DNA from: Pseudomonas sp. LRP2-20
GTDB lineage: Bacteria > Pseudomonadota > Gammaproteobacteria > Pseudomonadales > Pseudomonadaceae
Direction: 5' to 3'
NCBI RefSeq assembly: GCF_024349685.1
Contig: NZ_AP025944.1
Coordinates: forward strand, 2,610,001 to 2,674,000
DNA length: 64,000 nt
Both the position numbers and the translations under genes were made by a program. Below, one piece after another: positions 34,302 to 43,433 of the stretch. The notes below the pieces were generated by a model, which searched no databases, was not told the DNA's origin, and was given only the letters and a program-made list of their open reading frames with translations. The stretch's first letter is position 1. Every line of letters starts with the position of its first letter.

Positions 34302-35693
34302 ATGACCAGGCCGTTGAAAGGGGCATGGGTGCCCTTTGTACTGCTTTCGCTCTGCCAGTCCGTGCATGCGGCCAACCCCCTTGAAGAGAGCCGGCCAGGG
34401 CGGCCCGGCGCGCCTCGCTGGATCGAGGACTACCGCTTTCTCGATGCCCCCGGCAAAGCCACCGACCCATTCGATGGCCTGCGTTACCACCGGCTGTCCG
34501 AGTCGGCCTGGCTGCAACTCGGTGCCGAGGCACGCTACCGGCTCGATACGCTCGACAAACCCTTTTTCGGCCTGCGCGGGGTGCAAGACGATTCCTACCT
34601 GATGCAACGGCTGCAGGCCCACGCCGACCTGCACCTGTTCGACGATGCCGTGCGCACCTTCGTCCAGGTGGAAAACACCCGCGCCTTCGGCAAGGACCTG
34701 TACTCGCCCAACGATGAGGGCCGCAATGAAATGCGCCAGGCCTTCGTCGACTTCAACCACGACTTTGCCGGCGGGCGCTACACCACCCGTGTAGGTCGCC
34801 AGGAGATGGCTTTTGGCGACCAGGTGTTCGTCACCTTCCGCGATTCACCGAACATTCGCCTGAGCTTCGACGGCGTGCGCGCCGGGTTCAACTTCAAGGA
34901 CGGTCGCAAGCTCGATGCCTTTGCCGTGCGCCCGCTGAAAACCGGCGAGGACAGCTGGGACGACGGGAGCAACAACGGTGTCAAGTTCTATGGCCTGTAC
35001 GGTACCTTGCCGCTGTCGCCGGCCTGGAACATCGACCTGTTCGCCTTCGGCCTGGAAACCGATGACCGCAGCCTGGCCGGCGAATCCGGTGACGAGCAGC
35101 GTTACACCTTCGGCACGCGGCTGTTCGGTCGCCACCAGGCCCTGGACTGGAGCTGGAACCTGGCCGGGCAGACCGGCCACCTGGGCAATGCATCCATCCG
35201 CGCCTGGGCCGTGTCGAGCGACAGCGGTTATACCTTCGCCCATCCCTGGCAACCACGGCTGGGCATGCGCATCGATGCCGCCAGCGGCGACAGCGACGCA
35301 GGCGACGGCAAGGTCGGCACCTTCGACCCGCTTTACCCACGCAATGGCGTCTATGGCGAGGCCAGCCTGACCACCCTGAGCAACATCATCGTGGTCGGGC
35401 CCACGTTCGGCTTTTCGCCTTGGCGCACGGTGCGCTTCGAACCCGGCATCTTCGCAGTCTGGAAGCAGCGTGAAGAGGACGGGGTGTACATGCCCGGCAT
35501 GAGCCTGCTGGCCAACACCCGCGGTACAGGCCGGCAAGTGGGCACCATCTACCGCGCCAACGCCCGCTGGCTGGCCACGCCCAACCTCACCCTGGACCTC
35601 GACCTCAAGTACTACGACGTCGGCGCGGCCATCAAGGACGCAGGCGGCGAGGATTCGTCGATCATCTCGGTACGCGCCACGTTCCGGCTGTGA
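34302..35693 (+). CDS. Alginate-export-domain outer-membrane porin
   Basis: A 463-residue beta-barrel with a signal peptide ending VHA at residue 24. It then has segments typical of the alginate_exp family (WLQLGAEARYRLDTLDKPFF, FVQVENTRAFGKDLYSPND, RVGRQEMAFGDQ, GVRAGFNF) and a C-terminal barrel signature ending RATFRL. Porins of this family occur next to aromatic catabolic genes and are assumed to admit aromatic acids. It diverges from the sulfatase gene and precedes the MFS transporter by 33 bp, so the pair likely takes up hydroxycinnamates across both membranes. Confidence 0.85.
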   Translation: MTRPLKGAWVPFVLLSLCQSVHAANPLEESRPGRPGAPRWIEDYRFLDAPGKATDPFDGLRYHRLSESAWLQLGAEARYRLDTLDKPFFGLRGVQDDSYLMQRLQAHADLHLFDDAVRTFVQVENTRAFGKDLYSPNDEGRNEMRQAFVDFNHDFAGGRYTTRVGRQEMAFGDQVFVTFRDSPNIRLSFDGVRAGFNFKDGRKLDAFAVRPLKTGEDSWDDGSNNGVKFYGLYGTLPLSPAWNIDLFAFGLETDDRSLAGESGDEQRYTFGTRLFGRHQALDWSWNLAGQTGHLGNASIRAWAVSSDSGYTFAHPWQPRLGMRIDAASGDSDAGDGKVGTFDPLYPRNGVYGEASLTTLSNIIVVGPTFGFSPWRTVRFEPGIFAVWKQREEDGVYMPGMSLLANTRGTGRQVGTIYRANARWLATPNLTLDLDLKYYDVGAAIKDAGGEDSSIISVRATFRL

Positions 35694-35726
35694 CCACCCA
35701 ACCCATAACAACAAGAGGGGCCAGAC

Positions 35727-36956
35727 ATGCGTCATACATCCGCAACTTCCAACAAGGCGGTGATCACGATCGGCTTGTGTTTTCTTGTCGCACTGCTTGA
35801 AGGGCTGGACCTGCAGGCGACCGGCATTGCCGCGCCGCACATGGCCAAGGAGTTTGCCCTGACCCCGAGCATGCTGGGTTGGGTGTTCAGTGCCGGGTTG
35901 CTGGGCTTGTTGCCCGGGGCGTTCGTCGGCGGCTGGCTGGCCGACCGGCTCGGCCGCAAGGCGATCCTGATCGTGGCGGTGCTGCTGTTCGGCGGCTTCT
36001 CGCTCGGCACCGCCCATGCCGAAAGCTACACCTCGCTGCTGATCGCGCGGCTGATGACCGGCCTTGGACTGGGCGCGGCGTTGCCGATACTGATCGCCCT
36101 GGCCAGCGAGGCGGCGCCCGCGCACCTGCGCAGCACGGCGGTGAGCCTGACCTACTGCGGCGTGCCGCTGGGTGGTGCGCTGGCTTCGGTGATTGGCATG
36201 AGTGCAGTGGGCGAGGGCTGGCGTGCGGTGTTCTACGTCGGTGGCATCGCGCCGATTGCGATTGCCCTGGTGCTGATGCTCTGGTTGAAAGAGTCCCAGG
36301 CGTTCCGCGCCCAGGGCAGCAAGCAGGCCGGCGCCGACAGCATGCTCAGCCAGCTGTTCGGTCCGGGGCAGGTGAGCCGTACGCTGCTGCTGTGGGTGGC
36401 GTGCTTCTTTACCCTGACGGTGCTGTACATGCTGCTCAACTGGCTGCCTTCGCTGCTGATCGGTCAAGGTTTCAGCCGGCCCCAGGCCGGTGCGGTGCAG
36501 ATTCTGTTCAACCTTGGCGGGGCGGTGGGCTCGTTCCTCACCGGGCGCATGATGGACCGCGGCCATGCCGGGCGGGCGGTGCTGATCGCCTATGCCGGGA
36601 TGCTGGCGTCGTTGGCGGGGCTAGGTTTGTCGAGCAGCTTTGGCCTGATGCTACTGGCTGGGTTCACTGCCGGTTACTGCGCCATCGGCGGGCAACTGGT
36701 GCTGTATGCATTGGCGCCCACCTTGTATTCGACCCAGGTGCGCGCCACGGGTGTGGGGGCTTCGGTGGCCATTGGGCGTTTGGGTTCGATGGCCGGGCCG
36801 CTGGCGGCCGGGCAGATCCTGGCCGCGGGGGCGGGGGTCGGCGGCCTGCTGCTGGCAGCATCGCCTGGCCTGGTGGTCGCTGCAGTAGCGGCGCACGCCT
36901 TGCTTGGGCAGCGTAGAAAGCGAGCTGGCGAGGCTACCTCGGAGGGTATCGCGTAG
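35727..36956 (+). CDS. MFS transporter of the aromatic acid:H+ symporter group
   Basis: A 409-residue 12-helix transporter. Helix 1 contains LLEGLDLQATGIAAP, the aromatic acid symporter motif around the conserved aspartate, and the loop 2-3 motif is GGWLADRLGRKAIL. It closely resembles PcaK/hydroxycinnamate transporters. Placed directly after the porin gene and beside ech/vdh/fcs, it is the likely ferulate/coumarate uptake system in the inner membrane. The substrate is inferred from context. Confidence 0.87.
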   Translation: MRHTSATSNKAVITIGLCFLVALLEGLDLQATGIAAPHMAKEFALTPSMLGWVFSAGLLGLLPGAFVGGWLADRLGRKAILIVAVLLFGGFSLGTAHAESYTSLLIARLMTGLGLGAALPILIALASEAAPAHLRSTAVSLTYCGVPLGGALASVIGMSAVGEGWRAVFYVGGIAPIAIALVLMLWLKESQAFRAQGSKQAGADSMLSQLFGPGQVSRTLLLWVACFFTLTVLYMLLNWLPSLLIGQGFSRPQAGAVQILFNLGGAVGSFLTGRMMDRGHAGRAVLIAYAGMLASLAGLGLSSSFGLMLLAGFTAGYCAIGGQLVLYALAPTLYSTQVRATGVGASVAIGRLGSMAGPLAAGQILAAGAGVGGLLLAASPGLVVAAVAAHALLGQRRKRAGEATSEGIA

Positions 36957-37051
36957 TCCTTGTCACCGACATCGCCTGGGTACTCTGGTTAACCCAGTGG
37001 CCCAGTCCTTGCTTCCATTTGCAAATTGCAACAGGAAGTAACACGCACGCC

Positions 37052-38014
37052 ATGCATGCCCAACGCCACCGCTTCAATGACGTCAACACCCATGCCAGCG
37101 CCATCCTGGGCTGGCAGCAAACCTACGACCAGATCAGCGCCGGCAGTGCCCACACCGAACTGACGCATCTGACCGCACAGCGCTTCCAGATTTTTCGTGA
37201 ATGCCTGGACAAGCGTGTGGTCCAGCACGGGGTGGCGCCGGCGCGGCGGTTTTGCCTGGCGATACCCGCTGGCAGTGCGCGTGCCGGGGTGTTCCAGGGC
37301 AGCAGTGTGGGCAGCGCGGATGTCACGCTTCTTCACAGTGGTCAGGAGTTTTTCGTCCATGCGCCTGAAGGCATGGACCTGTTGGCGGTCAGTGTCGATG
37401 CCGGTCGTCTGGAGCAATTGGCCGAGCGTGAGTTCAGCGCCCAGGAACTGCGTGCTTTGAACCGGGCCACGCGGCTGAACGTCAGCCCGGCTTTTCTGGG
37501 GGCGATACGCCTGCAACTGCAGGGGCTGATCGATGCGGCGCTGCAGGGCGAGGCACTGGTGGAAGCGCAGCTCGAAGACTTGCTGCTGGAATGCATGCTG
37601 GTGCTGCTGGACCACATCAGCCAAGGCGGCGCGGGGCGTGCGGGCAATGTTGCGGTCAGCGCCTACCTGGTCCGGCAGGCGCACCAGTTGGCCCTGGATT
37701 GCCCGGACGAGCCGTTATCGGTTTTGCAGATCTGTGAGCGGCTGGATGTCAGCCGCAGCACCTTGCAGCGCAGTTTTCTCGGGGTCACCGGCCTGAGCCC
37801 GGTCGAGTACTTGCGCGCGGTACGCCTTAATGCCGTGCGCCAACGGCTGCAGTGCACCGCAGCCGAGCAGTTCACCGTCGCCCGGGTGGCCAGCGATCTG
37901 GGCTTCACCCACCTCGGGCATTTCTCCGGCGCCTACCGCGCGCTGTTCGGTGAACTGCCTTCGCACACCGCTCGCCAGGACAGCGTCGTTCAGGCAAAGC
38001 GTTCCAGGCGGTAA
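37052..38014 (+). CDS. AraC-family transcriptional regulator
   Basis: A 320-residue regulator with a C-terminal pair of helix-turn-helices (PLSVLQICERLDVSRSTLQR, then FTVARVASDLGFTHLGHFSG and AYRALFGELPS). The N-terminal half (LTHLTAQRFQIFRECLDKRV, LLHSGQEFFVHAP) resembles cupin-like sensor domains of amine-catabolism regulators. Start chosen at ATG 37052, with AGGAAG about 14 bp upstream. Its 3' end overlaps the convergent FAD oxidoreductase gene by 25 bp. It probably controls the oxidoreductase/RidA/OCD operon or the nearby transporters. Confidence 0.83.
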   Translation: MHAQRHRFNDVNTHASAILGWQQTYDQISAGSAHTELTHLTAQRFQIFRECLDKRVVQHGVAPARRFCLAIPAGSARAGVFQGSSVGSADVTLLHSGQEFFVHAPEGMDLLAVSVDAGRLEQLAEREFSAQELRALNRATRLNVSPAFLGAIRLQLQGLIDAALQGEALVEAQLEDLLLECMLVLLDHISQGGAGRAGNVAVSAYLVRQAHQLALDCPDEPLSVLQICERLDVSRSTLQRSFLGVTGLSPVEYLRAVRLNAVRQRLQCTAAEQFTVARVASDLGFTHLGHFSGAYRALFGELPSHTARQDSVVQAKRSRR

Positions 38015-39285
38015 GGCGCGGGGTCGACCAGCGGGGTACTGCCATCGACCAAGTCTGCCGCCAGTTGCCCGGCCGCGGGCGAAGTACCGAAGCCGTGGCC
38101 GGAAAAGCCGGTCGCCAGCACCATCCCCGGCAGTTGTCGAACGTGCCCGATCACCGGCAGCGAGTCGGGCGTCACATCGATGGTGCCGGCCCACGCCTGC
38201 TCGATACGCGCCTCTTTGAACACCGGCCAGGCGGCCCTGAGGTTATTCAGCGCCTCCTGGTTCAAGGCCGGGTTGGCGGCAGGGTCCTGGGTGCGGATGC
38301 GCTCGAACGGGGAGACTGACGTGGGCGACCAGCGCCGTGCCAGCGCCAGGTCCTTGAAGAAGGGCTTGCCGAACGATACCCGCAGCAAGCCCCGCTGCGC
38401 GCGGAACTGCGGCAGGTAGCGCCGCCCCAGCAAGGCATGATCGAGGGTCAGGTGCGCATCGAGGGCACCCCGTTGGGTGATGATGAAACCGCCGTCGATA
38501 TGCTTGCGGAACGAGAAGTCCGGGCCGCCCACGGCGATGTCGGTCGGGCCTTCCATGGCCGCCGTGCGCAGCACCGAGCAATTCAGTGGCAAGGTCGGCA
38601 GGGCGACGCCGTGGTTGCCCAGCAGGCGCCGCGACCACAAGCCGCCGGCCAGCAGCACCTGCTCGCAGCGGATTTCGCCGTGTTCGGTCACCACGCCGTC
38701 AATGCGCCCGGCGGCGGTGGTCACGCTGCGCACGGCGCAGTGCTCGACAATCACCGCACCACGGGCCATGGCGGCGCTGGCGATGGCGCTGCTGGCCAGG
38801 GTCGGCTCGGCACGGCCATCGGTTTCGGTGAAGATGCCGCCGGCCCAGGTTGCTTGACCACCTGGCACACGCTGGGCGATTTCGGCATTGCTCAGCAGCT
38901 GCGAACCGACCGGCAAGCCTTGCACCGACTTCAGCCAGGCCTCGTGCATTGCCATTTGCTCGGGTTCCCGGGCGGCGAACAGAATGCCCGCCTGCCGGTA
39001 GCCGACTTCGCGCCCCACCCGGGCGGGCATTTGCGCCCATAGCCGGTCTGCGGCCAAGGCCAGGGGCAGGTCCTCGCGGTGGCGGCTGGTCTTGCGCACC
39101 CAGCCGAGGTTGCGCGAAGACTGCTCGCCGGCGATGCGGCCTTTCTCCAGCACCACCACCGGGATGTTGCGTTCGGCGAGGGTCAGTGCAGCAGTCAGGC
39201 CGACGATGCCGCCGCCGATGATGACCACGGTGGTGGTACTGGGGGGTGTGGTTGCGCAGTGCACCGGCGCGATGACAGGGGACAT
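37990..39285 (-). CDS. DadA-like FAD-dependent oxidoreductase (D-amino acid or amine dehydrogenase type)
   Basis: A 431-residue flavoprotein with VVIIGGGIVGLTAALTLAER as the FAD-binding motif and EQSSRNLGWVRKTSRHREDL in the DAO-type second block. The C-terminal motif PVIGHVRQLPGMVLATGFSG then HGFGTSPAAGQ is typical of glycine/D-amino acid oxidases. It should oxidise an amino acid or amine to the imine. The next genes downstream encode RidA and an ornithine-cyclodeaminase-like protein, both of which handle imines or imino acids, so the three form a coherent set. Confidence 0.86.
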   Translation of the reverse strand: MSPVIAPVHCATTPPSTTTVVIIGGGIVGLTAALTLAERNIPVVVLEKGRIAGEQSSRNLGWVRKTSRHREDLPLALAADRLWAQMPARVGREVGYRQAGILFAAREPEQMAMHEAWLKSVQGLPVGSQLLSNAEIAQRVPGGQATWAGGIFTETDGRAEPTLASSAIASAAMARGAVIVEHCAVRSVTTAAGRIDGVVTEHGEIRCEQVLLAGGLWSRRLLGNHGVALPTLPLNCSVLRTAAMEGPTDIAVGGPDFSFRKHIDGGFIITQRGALDAHLTLDHALLGRRYLPQFRAQRGLLRVSFGKPFFKDLALARRWSPTSVSPFERIRTQDPAANPALNQEALNNLRAAWPVFKEARIEQAWAGTIDVTPDSLPVIGHVRQLPGMVLATGFSGHGFGTSPAAGQLAADLVDGSTPLVDPAPYRLERFA

Positions 39286-39307
39286 GGGCGGTTCTCCTCG
39301 GGACGGG

Positions 39308-39730
39308 CTAGCGCGAAAGGTCGATCAGCTGGGTGGTGGCGCGCGATGCTCCGCGGTAGGCGGTGACCTCCAGCTCCACCCGGTAGACCGTCGCCCCCAG
39401 GGGCGGGCAGGTGACCGTGCTGGCCGGGTCGATGCCGCGAAACACTTCGCCGACGATGGTCATCACGCTGGCGACATCCTCTGGGTTCTGGATGAACACC
39501 CGTGAGCAGACCACGTCGGCCAGGGTCGCATCCACGGCGTGCAGCGCCGCTTCGATGTTGGCGAACACCTGGCGGGTCTGTGCCTCGAGGTCCTCGGGGA
39601 TTTCGCCAGTTGCCGGATTACGCCCGGCGGTGTTGGAAACGAAGATCCAGTCGTCCACCGCCACCAGGCGCGAATAGCTGCCCAGGGTCTCGTATTTCGA
39701 TCCGGTCTTGAGTTTGGTGATCTGCAGCAT
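39308..39730 (-). CDS. RidA family enamine/imine deaminase
   Basis: A 140-residue RidA-family protein with FVSNTAGRNPATGEIPEDLE, TRQVFANIEAALHAVDATLA, and the basic residue of the active site in VVCSRVFIQ. A C-terminal VYRVELEVTAYRG carries the conserved glutamate. It would speed hydrolysis of reactive enamines or imines to the keto compound and ammonia. It lies 22 bp from the FAD oxidoreductase gene and 33 bp from the OCD-like gene, all on the same strand, and fits as the second step after amine oxidation. Confidence 0.88.
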   Translation of the reverse strand: MLQITKLKTGSKYETLGSYSRLVAVDDWIFVSNTAGRNPATGEIPEDLEAQTRQVFANIEAALHAVDATLADVVCSRVFIQNPEDVASVMTIVGEVFRGIDPASTVTCPPLGATVYRVELEVTAYRGASRATTQLIDLSR

Positions 39731-39763
39731 GGCAGTGTCCTTGCGATTGAAAAGGTGGATGAA

Positions 39764-40903
39764 TCAGCTCAGCGCCGGGCTTTCCCACAGGTTCAGGCGT
39801 ACCCCGACGCCGCGCTCCAGTGCCTGGCGGTACACCACCGTGCCCCAGGCCACGTCCTCGACCGGCATGCCGCCCACCGACATGATGATGATCTCCGCGT
39901 CGTTGAGCCGGCCGGGCGCGACGCCTGCGACGATCTTGCCGATGTCTTCCAGCTGTTCGGCCGGCAGCGTGCCTTCGGCGATCATGTCCATGAAGCGCAC
40001 GCCCACCAGTGGCACATGGTTGTGCGCGGGCTTGGGCAGCTCCTCGAACCAGGCCTCGTACAGGCCGGTGTTATCGACCACCTTGCGCACGTCGGCTTGT
40101 TCCATGCCGGCGTCGATGCTGCAGCCGGCCGGCATGGCGAGAAATGCGCCGGGCTTGACCCATTCGCGCTTGACCAGCGGGTAGCTGGACGGGTCACCGG
40201 TTTCGCCGGAGGTGCAGTAGGTCACCAGGTCCGAGCCACGCACCACCGCCTCGATGCTGTCCACCACGTCGATGGTGGTGATTTGCGGGTAGGTGTCGCG
40301 CACCCAGCTAATGAAGTCGTCCAGGCTTTTCTGGCCGCGGCCTTTGAGCTTGAGGGTGTCGATTTGCGGGCACACGGCCATGAAGGCGGCCACGGTGGTC
40401 TTGCCCATCACGCCCGGGCCGAGCAGGCCGATCACCCGTGAGTCGCGGCGGGCCAGGTGGCGAGCGCCGACACCGGGGATGGCGCCGGTGCGGTAGGCCG
40501 ACAGCAGGTTGGCCGACATGTGCGCCAAGGGGGCGCCGGTGTCGGGGTCATTGAGGGTGAACATCAGGATCGAACGCGGCAGGCCCTTGTCGCGGTTGGC
40601 GATGTTGGAGCCGTACCACTTGACCCCGGCGGTGCAGAAGTCGCCGCCCAGGTAGGCCGGCATCGCCATCATGCGCCGGTCGGCGGTGGGTTTGGGCATG
40701 TTGGGGAAGGGCGAATCCTTGGGGAAGGTGATCATCGCGCCGTGGGAGTCGCTGTTCGGCCCGGCCATGCGGTAGTCGCCGTGGTGCAGCAGGGCGAACA
40801 TCTGCTCCATGGTGTTCACGCAGGCCAGCATGTCGGTGACACCGGCGCGGATCATGTCCTGCTCGGACAGGTAGAGAAAGTCGATTCTTGTCGTTGTAGT
40901 CAT
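39764..40903 (-). CDS. Ornithine cyclodeaminase/mu-crystallin family protein
   Basis: A 379-residue NAD(P)-binding protein with the Rossmann motif VIGLLGPGVMGKTTVAAFM and the family blocks ANRDKGLPRSILMFTLND and SAYRTGAIPGVGARHLA. It is longer than typical OCD (about 330). Members include cyclodeaminases, ketimine reductases and imine reductases; databases sometimes call close Pseudomonas homologues tyramine oxidase subunit B, a name I cannot confirm from the sequence. It is the first gene of the three-gene minus-strand operon. A reductase or dehydrogenase role on an imine is likely. Confidence 0.84.
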   Translation of the reverse strand: MTTTTRIDFLYLSEQDMIRAGVTDMLACVNTMEQMFALLHHGDYRMAGPNSDSHGAMITFPKDSPFPNMPKPTADRRMMAMPAYLGGDFCTAGVKWYGSNIANRDKGLPRSILMFTLNDPDTGAPLAHMSANLLSAYRTGAIPGVGARHLARRDSRVIGLLGPGVMGKTTVAAFMAVCPQIDTLKLKGRGQKSLDDFISWVRDTYPQITTIDVVDSIEAVVRGSDLVTYCTSGETGDPSSYPLVKREWVKPGAFLAMPAGCSIDAGMEQADVRKVVDNTGLYEAWFEELPKPAHNHVPLVGVRFMDMIAEGTLPAEQLEDIGKIVAGVAPGRLNDAEIIIMSVGGMPVEDVAWGTVVYRQALERGVGVRLNLWESPALS

Positions 40904-41196
40904 GGCTCATCTCGGGGCGGAGGAAGAGGGCCGACAGCGAAGACTGCTGCCGACGGTGCCGATGTTAGGAACCCGCCAGGGCGCCCGGCTATCCCGAATT
41001 GGTCAGGAATGACGGGGTGTTTGCAGGCATGTCGATCTGTGCTGTCTAGCGTGGGGCTTTACGCGTTTTCGGCGGGTTTCGGGCCGCAGCCGTGTTGGCA
41101 GCCATGACCAAAAGCTCGGCAATGCGGTACATGCCGCACGCCTTCGGGCGTTGCACACTGAGGCGGTGACAAGGCCCCTCAATTCAGGATCAGTCC

Positions 41197-42408
41197 ATGA
41201 AAACAACAACATCCAATCCGATTGACAAGACGTCCGTGTACATCTGCGCAGGCCTGGTTTCCGCTGGCGGGGCGCTGCTGCTCAATGTATTGCCGGTGCT
41301 GTTCGGTGCCCTGGCCGAGCAGTTCGGTTATGGCGAACAGCAACTGGGCAGTCTGGCCATGGCCATGAACCTCGGTTTCGGCGTGCTTGGCCTGGCCTCG
41401 CTGCTGTGGATCCAGCGCCTGAGTTGGCGGGTGATTTCCACCCTGGCCTCGCTGCTGGTGGCGGTGGCACTGGCCGGCATGCTGGGTAGCCCCACGTACG
41501 AGACGCTGATGCTGCTCATGGCCCTGGCAGGTGCCGGCACCGGTGCGCTGTATGCCCTGGCGATGACCATTTTTGGCGACAGCGCGCAACCTGAGCGGGC
41601 ATTTGGTTTCAAGCTGGGCATGGAGACCGTGCCCGGCGCCTTGCTGCTGATCGTGCTGCCGGTTGCGGTGGCGCCACAGTGGGGCTTCCAGGGCATGCTG
41701 GTGACCCTGGTCATCAGCATGCTGCTGATGGGCGTAGCCCCTCTGCCGTGGGTGCCGAGCCGCAGCGCGCGGCAGCTGCAAGCGCGCGCCGGCGAGGCGC
41801 CGGTGGTGTGCCGCGAGAGCCGCACCATTGCCTGGCTGAGCCTGCTCGCCAGCCTGGTGTTCCTGACCGGAATCATGTCGGTGTGGGCGTTCCTCGAGCT
41901 GATGGGCAAGAAGAGCGGGCTGTCTTCGGACACCATCGGCTCGGTGCTGGCGCTGGGCTTCATCATCAATGCCGGCGGCGGCTTCATCGCCTCGTCGGTC
42001 GGCCTGAAAGCCGGGCGCTTCCTGCCGGTGGCGGTGATCATCGCGGCCGAGGTAGCCGGCCTGGTGCTGTTGGCCCAGTTCGACTCGCTGACCACCTACG
42101 TGGCTGGGGTGATGTGCTTCCTGTTCTCGATCAGCTTCGTGCTGGCCTACACCTTCGGCGTGATGGCCGAGTTCGACCTGTCGGGCCGCTTGGTGGCCTT
42201 GGGGGCGTTGTGCCTGTCGGTCGGCGCGGCGGTGGGGCCGGCGGTCGGTGGCCTGCTGATCGAAGCCTACGGCTACACGGCGGTGCTGCTGTTCTCCGGT
42301 GCCTGCTCGATCAGCGTGCTGGCGATCTACGGTGCTGCCGTGCTGCGTTCGCAGCAGGCGGGTAAACGCCAGCCGCTTGGTGATGCGGTCACCTTGCCAA
42401 AGCTGTGA
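41197..42408 (+). CDS. MFS transporter
   Basis: A 403-residue 12-helix major facilitator protein (SVYICAGLVSAGGALLLNVL, LASLLVAVALAGMLG, LLLMALAGAGTGALYALAM, and six further helices). The usual loop 2-3 motif is degenerate, so it is a divergent MFS member and the substrate cannot be deduced. It diverges from the OCD/RidA/DadA operon over 293 bp with no gene, suggesting coordinated control and a role in taking up the compound those enzymes use. A strong terminator follows its stop. Confidence 0.83.
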   Translation: MKTTTSNPIDKTSVYICAGLVSAGGALLLNVLPVLFGALAEQFGYGEQQLGSLAMAMNLGFGVLGLASLLWIQRLSWRVISTLASLLVAVALAGMLGSPTYETLMLLMALAGAGTGALYALAMTIFGDSAQPERAFGFKLGMETVPGALLLIVLPVAVAPQWGFQGMLVTLVISMLLMGVAPLPWVPSRSARQLQARAGEAPVVCRESRTIAWLSLLASLVFLTGIMSVWAFLELMGKKSGLSSDTIGSVLALGFIINAGGGFIASSVGLKAGRFLPVAVIIAAEVAGLVLLAQFDSLTTYVAGVMCFLFSISFVLAYTFGVMAEFDLSGRLVALGALCLSVGAAVGPAVGGLLIEAYGYTAVLLFSGACSISVLAIYGAAVLRSQQAGKRQPLGDAVTLPKL

Positions 42409-42431
42409 GGGATGCAGCCAGGGTAAACGAG

Positions 42432-42461
42432 GCTCGCCGGGGATGACCCGGCGAGCTTTTT
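42432..42461 (+). terminator. Rho-independent terminator after the MFS gene
   Basis: A perfect 10-bp stem GCTCGCCGGG (42432-42441) and CCCGGCGAGC (42447-42456) with loop GATGA is followed directly by TTTTT (42457-42461). It begins 24 bp after the MFS stop, so most transcripts should end here and the following gene needs its own promoter or read-through. Confidence 0.9.
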
Positions 42462-42491
42462 CATTTCGCGCAAGCAAGGACGAAACCAGAC

Positions 42492-43433
42492 ATGAAGATT
42501 GCTGTGATCGGGGCCGGGGCAATGGGCAGCCTGTTTGCCGCCAGGTTGATCGATGCCGGTGCCGAGGTGACCCTGGTGGATGTCGATGAGCGTTTGCTCG
42601 ACGCCTTGCGCAGCCATGGCCTGCGCCTGGAGGACGAACAGGGCGCCCGCGTGTACTGGCCTCAGGTGGCGCGTGCCGAGCAGTTGCAAGGCGAGGTCGA
42701 TGCCATGCTGATGTTGACCAAGAGTTACCACACCCGCCAGGCCATGCAGGCAAGTCGGCATCTGCTCGGCCGACAGACTCTGGTACTGACGTTGCAGAAC
42801 GGCCTGGACAGCGTGCCGGTGCTGCGCGAGTACGTGGCTGACCGTTGCCTGGCGATCGGCATGACCCTGTACCCGGCCGATGTGCTGGCGCCGGGCAGCG
42901 TACGCAGCTGCGGCGCTGGCGAAGTGCGCTTGCGCGGGCTGTTGCCTGAGCCGCAACAGGCCGGGCCGTTGCAGGCATTGATCGACTGCTTGCGCCGCGG
43001 CGGCATGCACTGCATCGAAGACCCGGATATCGAGGTGAGCATCTGGGAGAAAGTCGCCTTCAACACGGCCCTGAACTCGCTGTGCGCCCTGGCGCGGGAG
43101 AGCGTGGGCGAGCTTGGCCGCTGCGACCGTGGACGCGAAATGGCCCTGGCCTTGGTCGCCGAGGCCGCCATGATTGCCGCGTCGCTGGGCGTGGCGCTGG
43201 ACCCGCAGCGAGTCACGCAGACGGTGCAGCAGGCATTCGTCGTGCACGCCGGGCACAAGCCTTCCATGCTCCAGGACCTTGAGCATGGCAGGCGCATGGA
43301 GATCGACGCGCTGTCCGGCGCGTTGCTCGCCCATGCCCGGCGCCAAGGCGTGCGCGCCCCGGCCATGGCCGCTGTCGACAGGCTACTGCGCCGGGCGCAG
43401 CGGCGCGGCGCGATGGCCTCAGTGCAGCGGTGA
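42492..43433 (+). CDS. 2-Dehydropantoate 2-reductase (ketopantoate reductase) family protein
   Basis: A 313-residue NADP-dependent reductase of the PanE/ApbA family. The cofactor motif is IAVIGAGAMGSLFAARLID; the catalytic-lysine region is SIWEKVAFNTALNSLCAL and the C-terminal block is KPSMLQDLEHGRRMEIDALS. It could reduce ketopantoate, but as an extra copy in a catabolic island it more likely reduces another 2-keto acid. It starts 30 bp after a strong terminator and overlaps the convergent NIPSNAP gene by 15 bp. Confidence 0.85.
   Translation: MKIAVIGAGAMGSLFAARLIDAGAEVTLVDVDERLLDALRSHGLRLEDEQGARVYWPQVARAEQLQGEVDAMLMLTKSYHTRQAMQASRHLLGRQTLVLTLQNGLDSVPVLREYVADRCLAIGMTLYPADVLAPGSVRSCGAGEVRLRGLLPEPQQAGPLQALIDCLRRGGMHCIEDPDIEVSIWEKVAFNTALNSLCALARESVGELGRCDRGREMALALVAEAAMIAASLGVALDPQRVTQTVQQAFVVHAGHKPSMLQDLEHGRRMEIDALSGALLAHARRQGVRAPAMAAVDRLLRRAQRRGAMASVQR

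Noticed and set aside
41179..42978. A 599-codon open frame on the minus strand
   Set aside because: Antisense to the MFS and reductase genes, Gln/His/Arg-rich without domain features.
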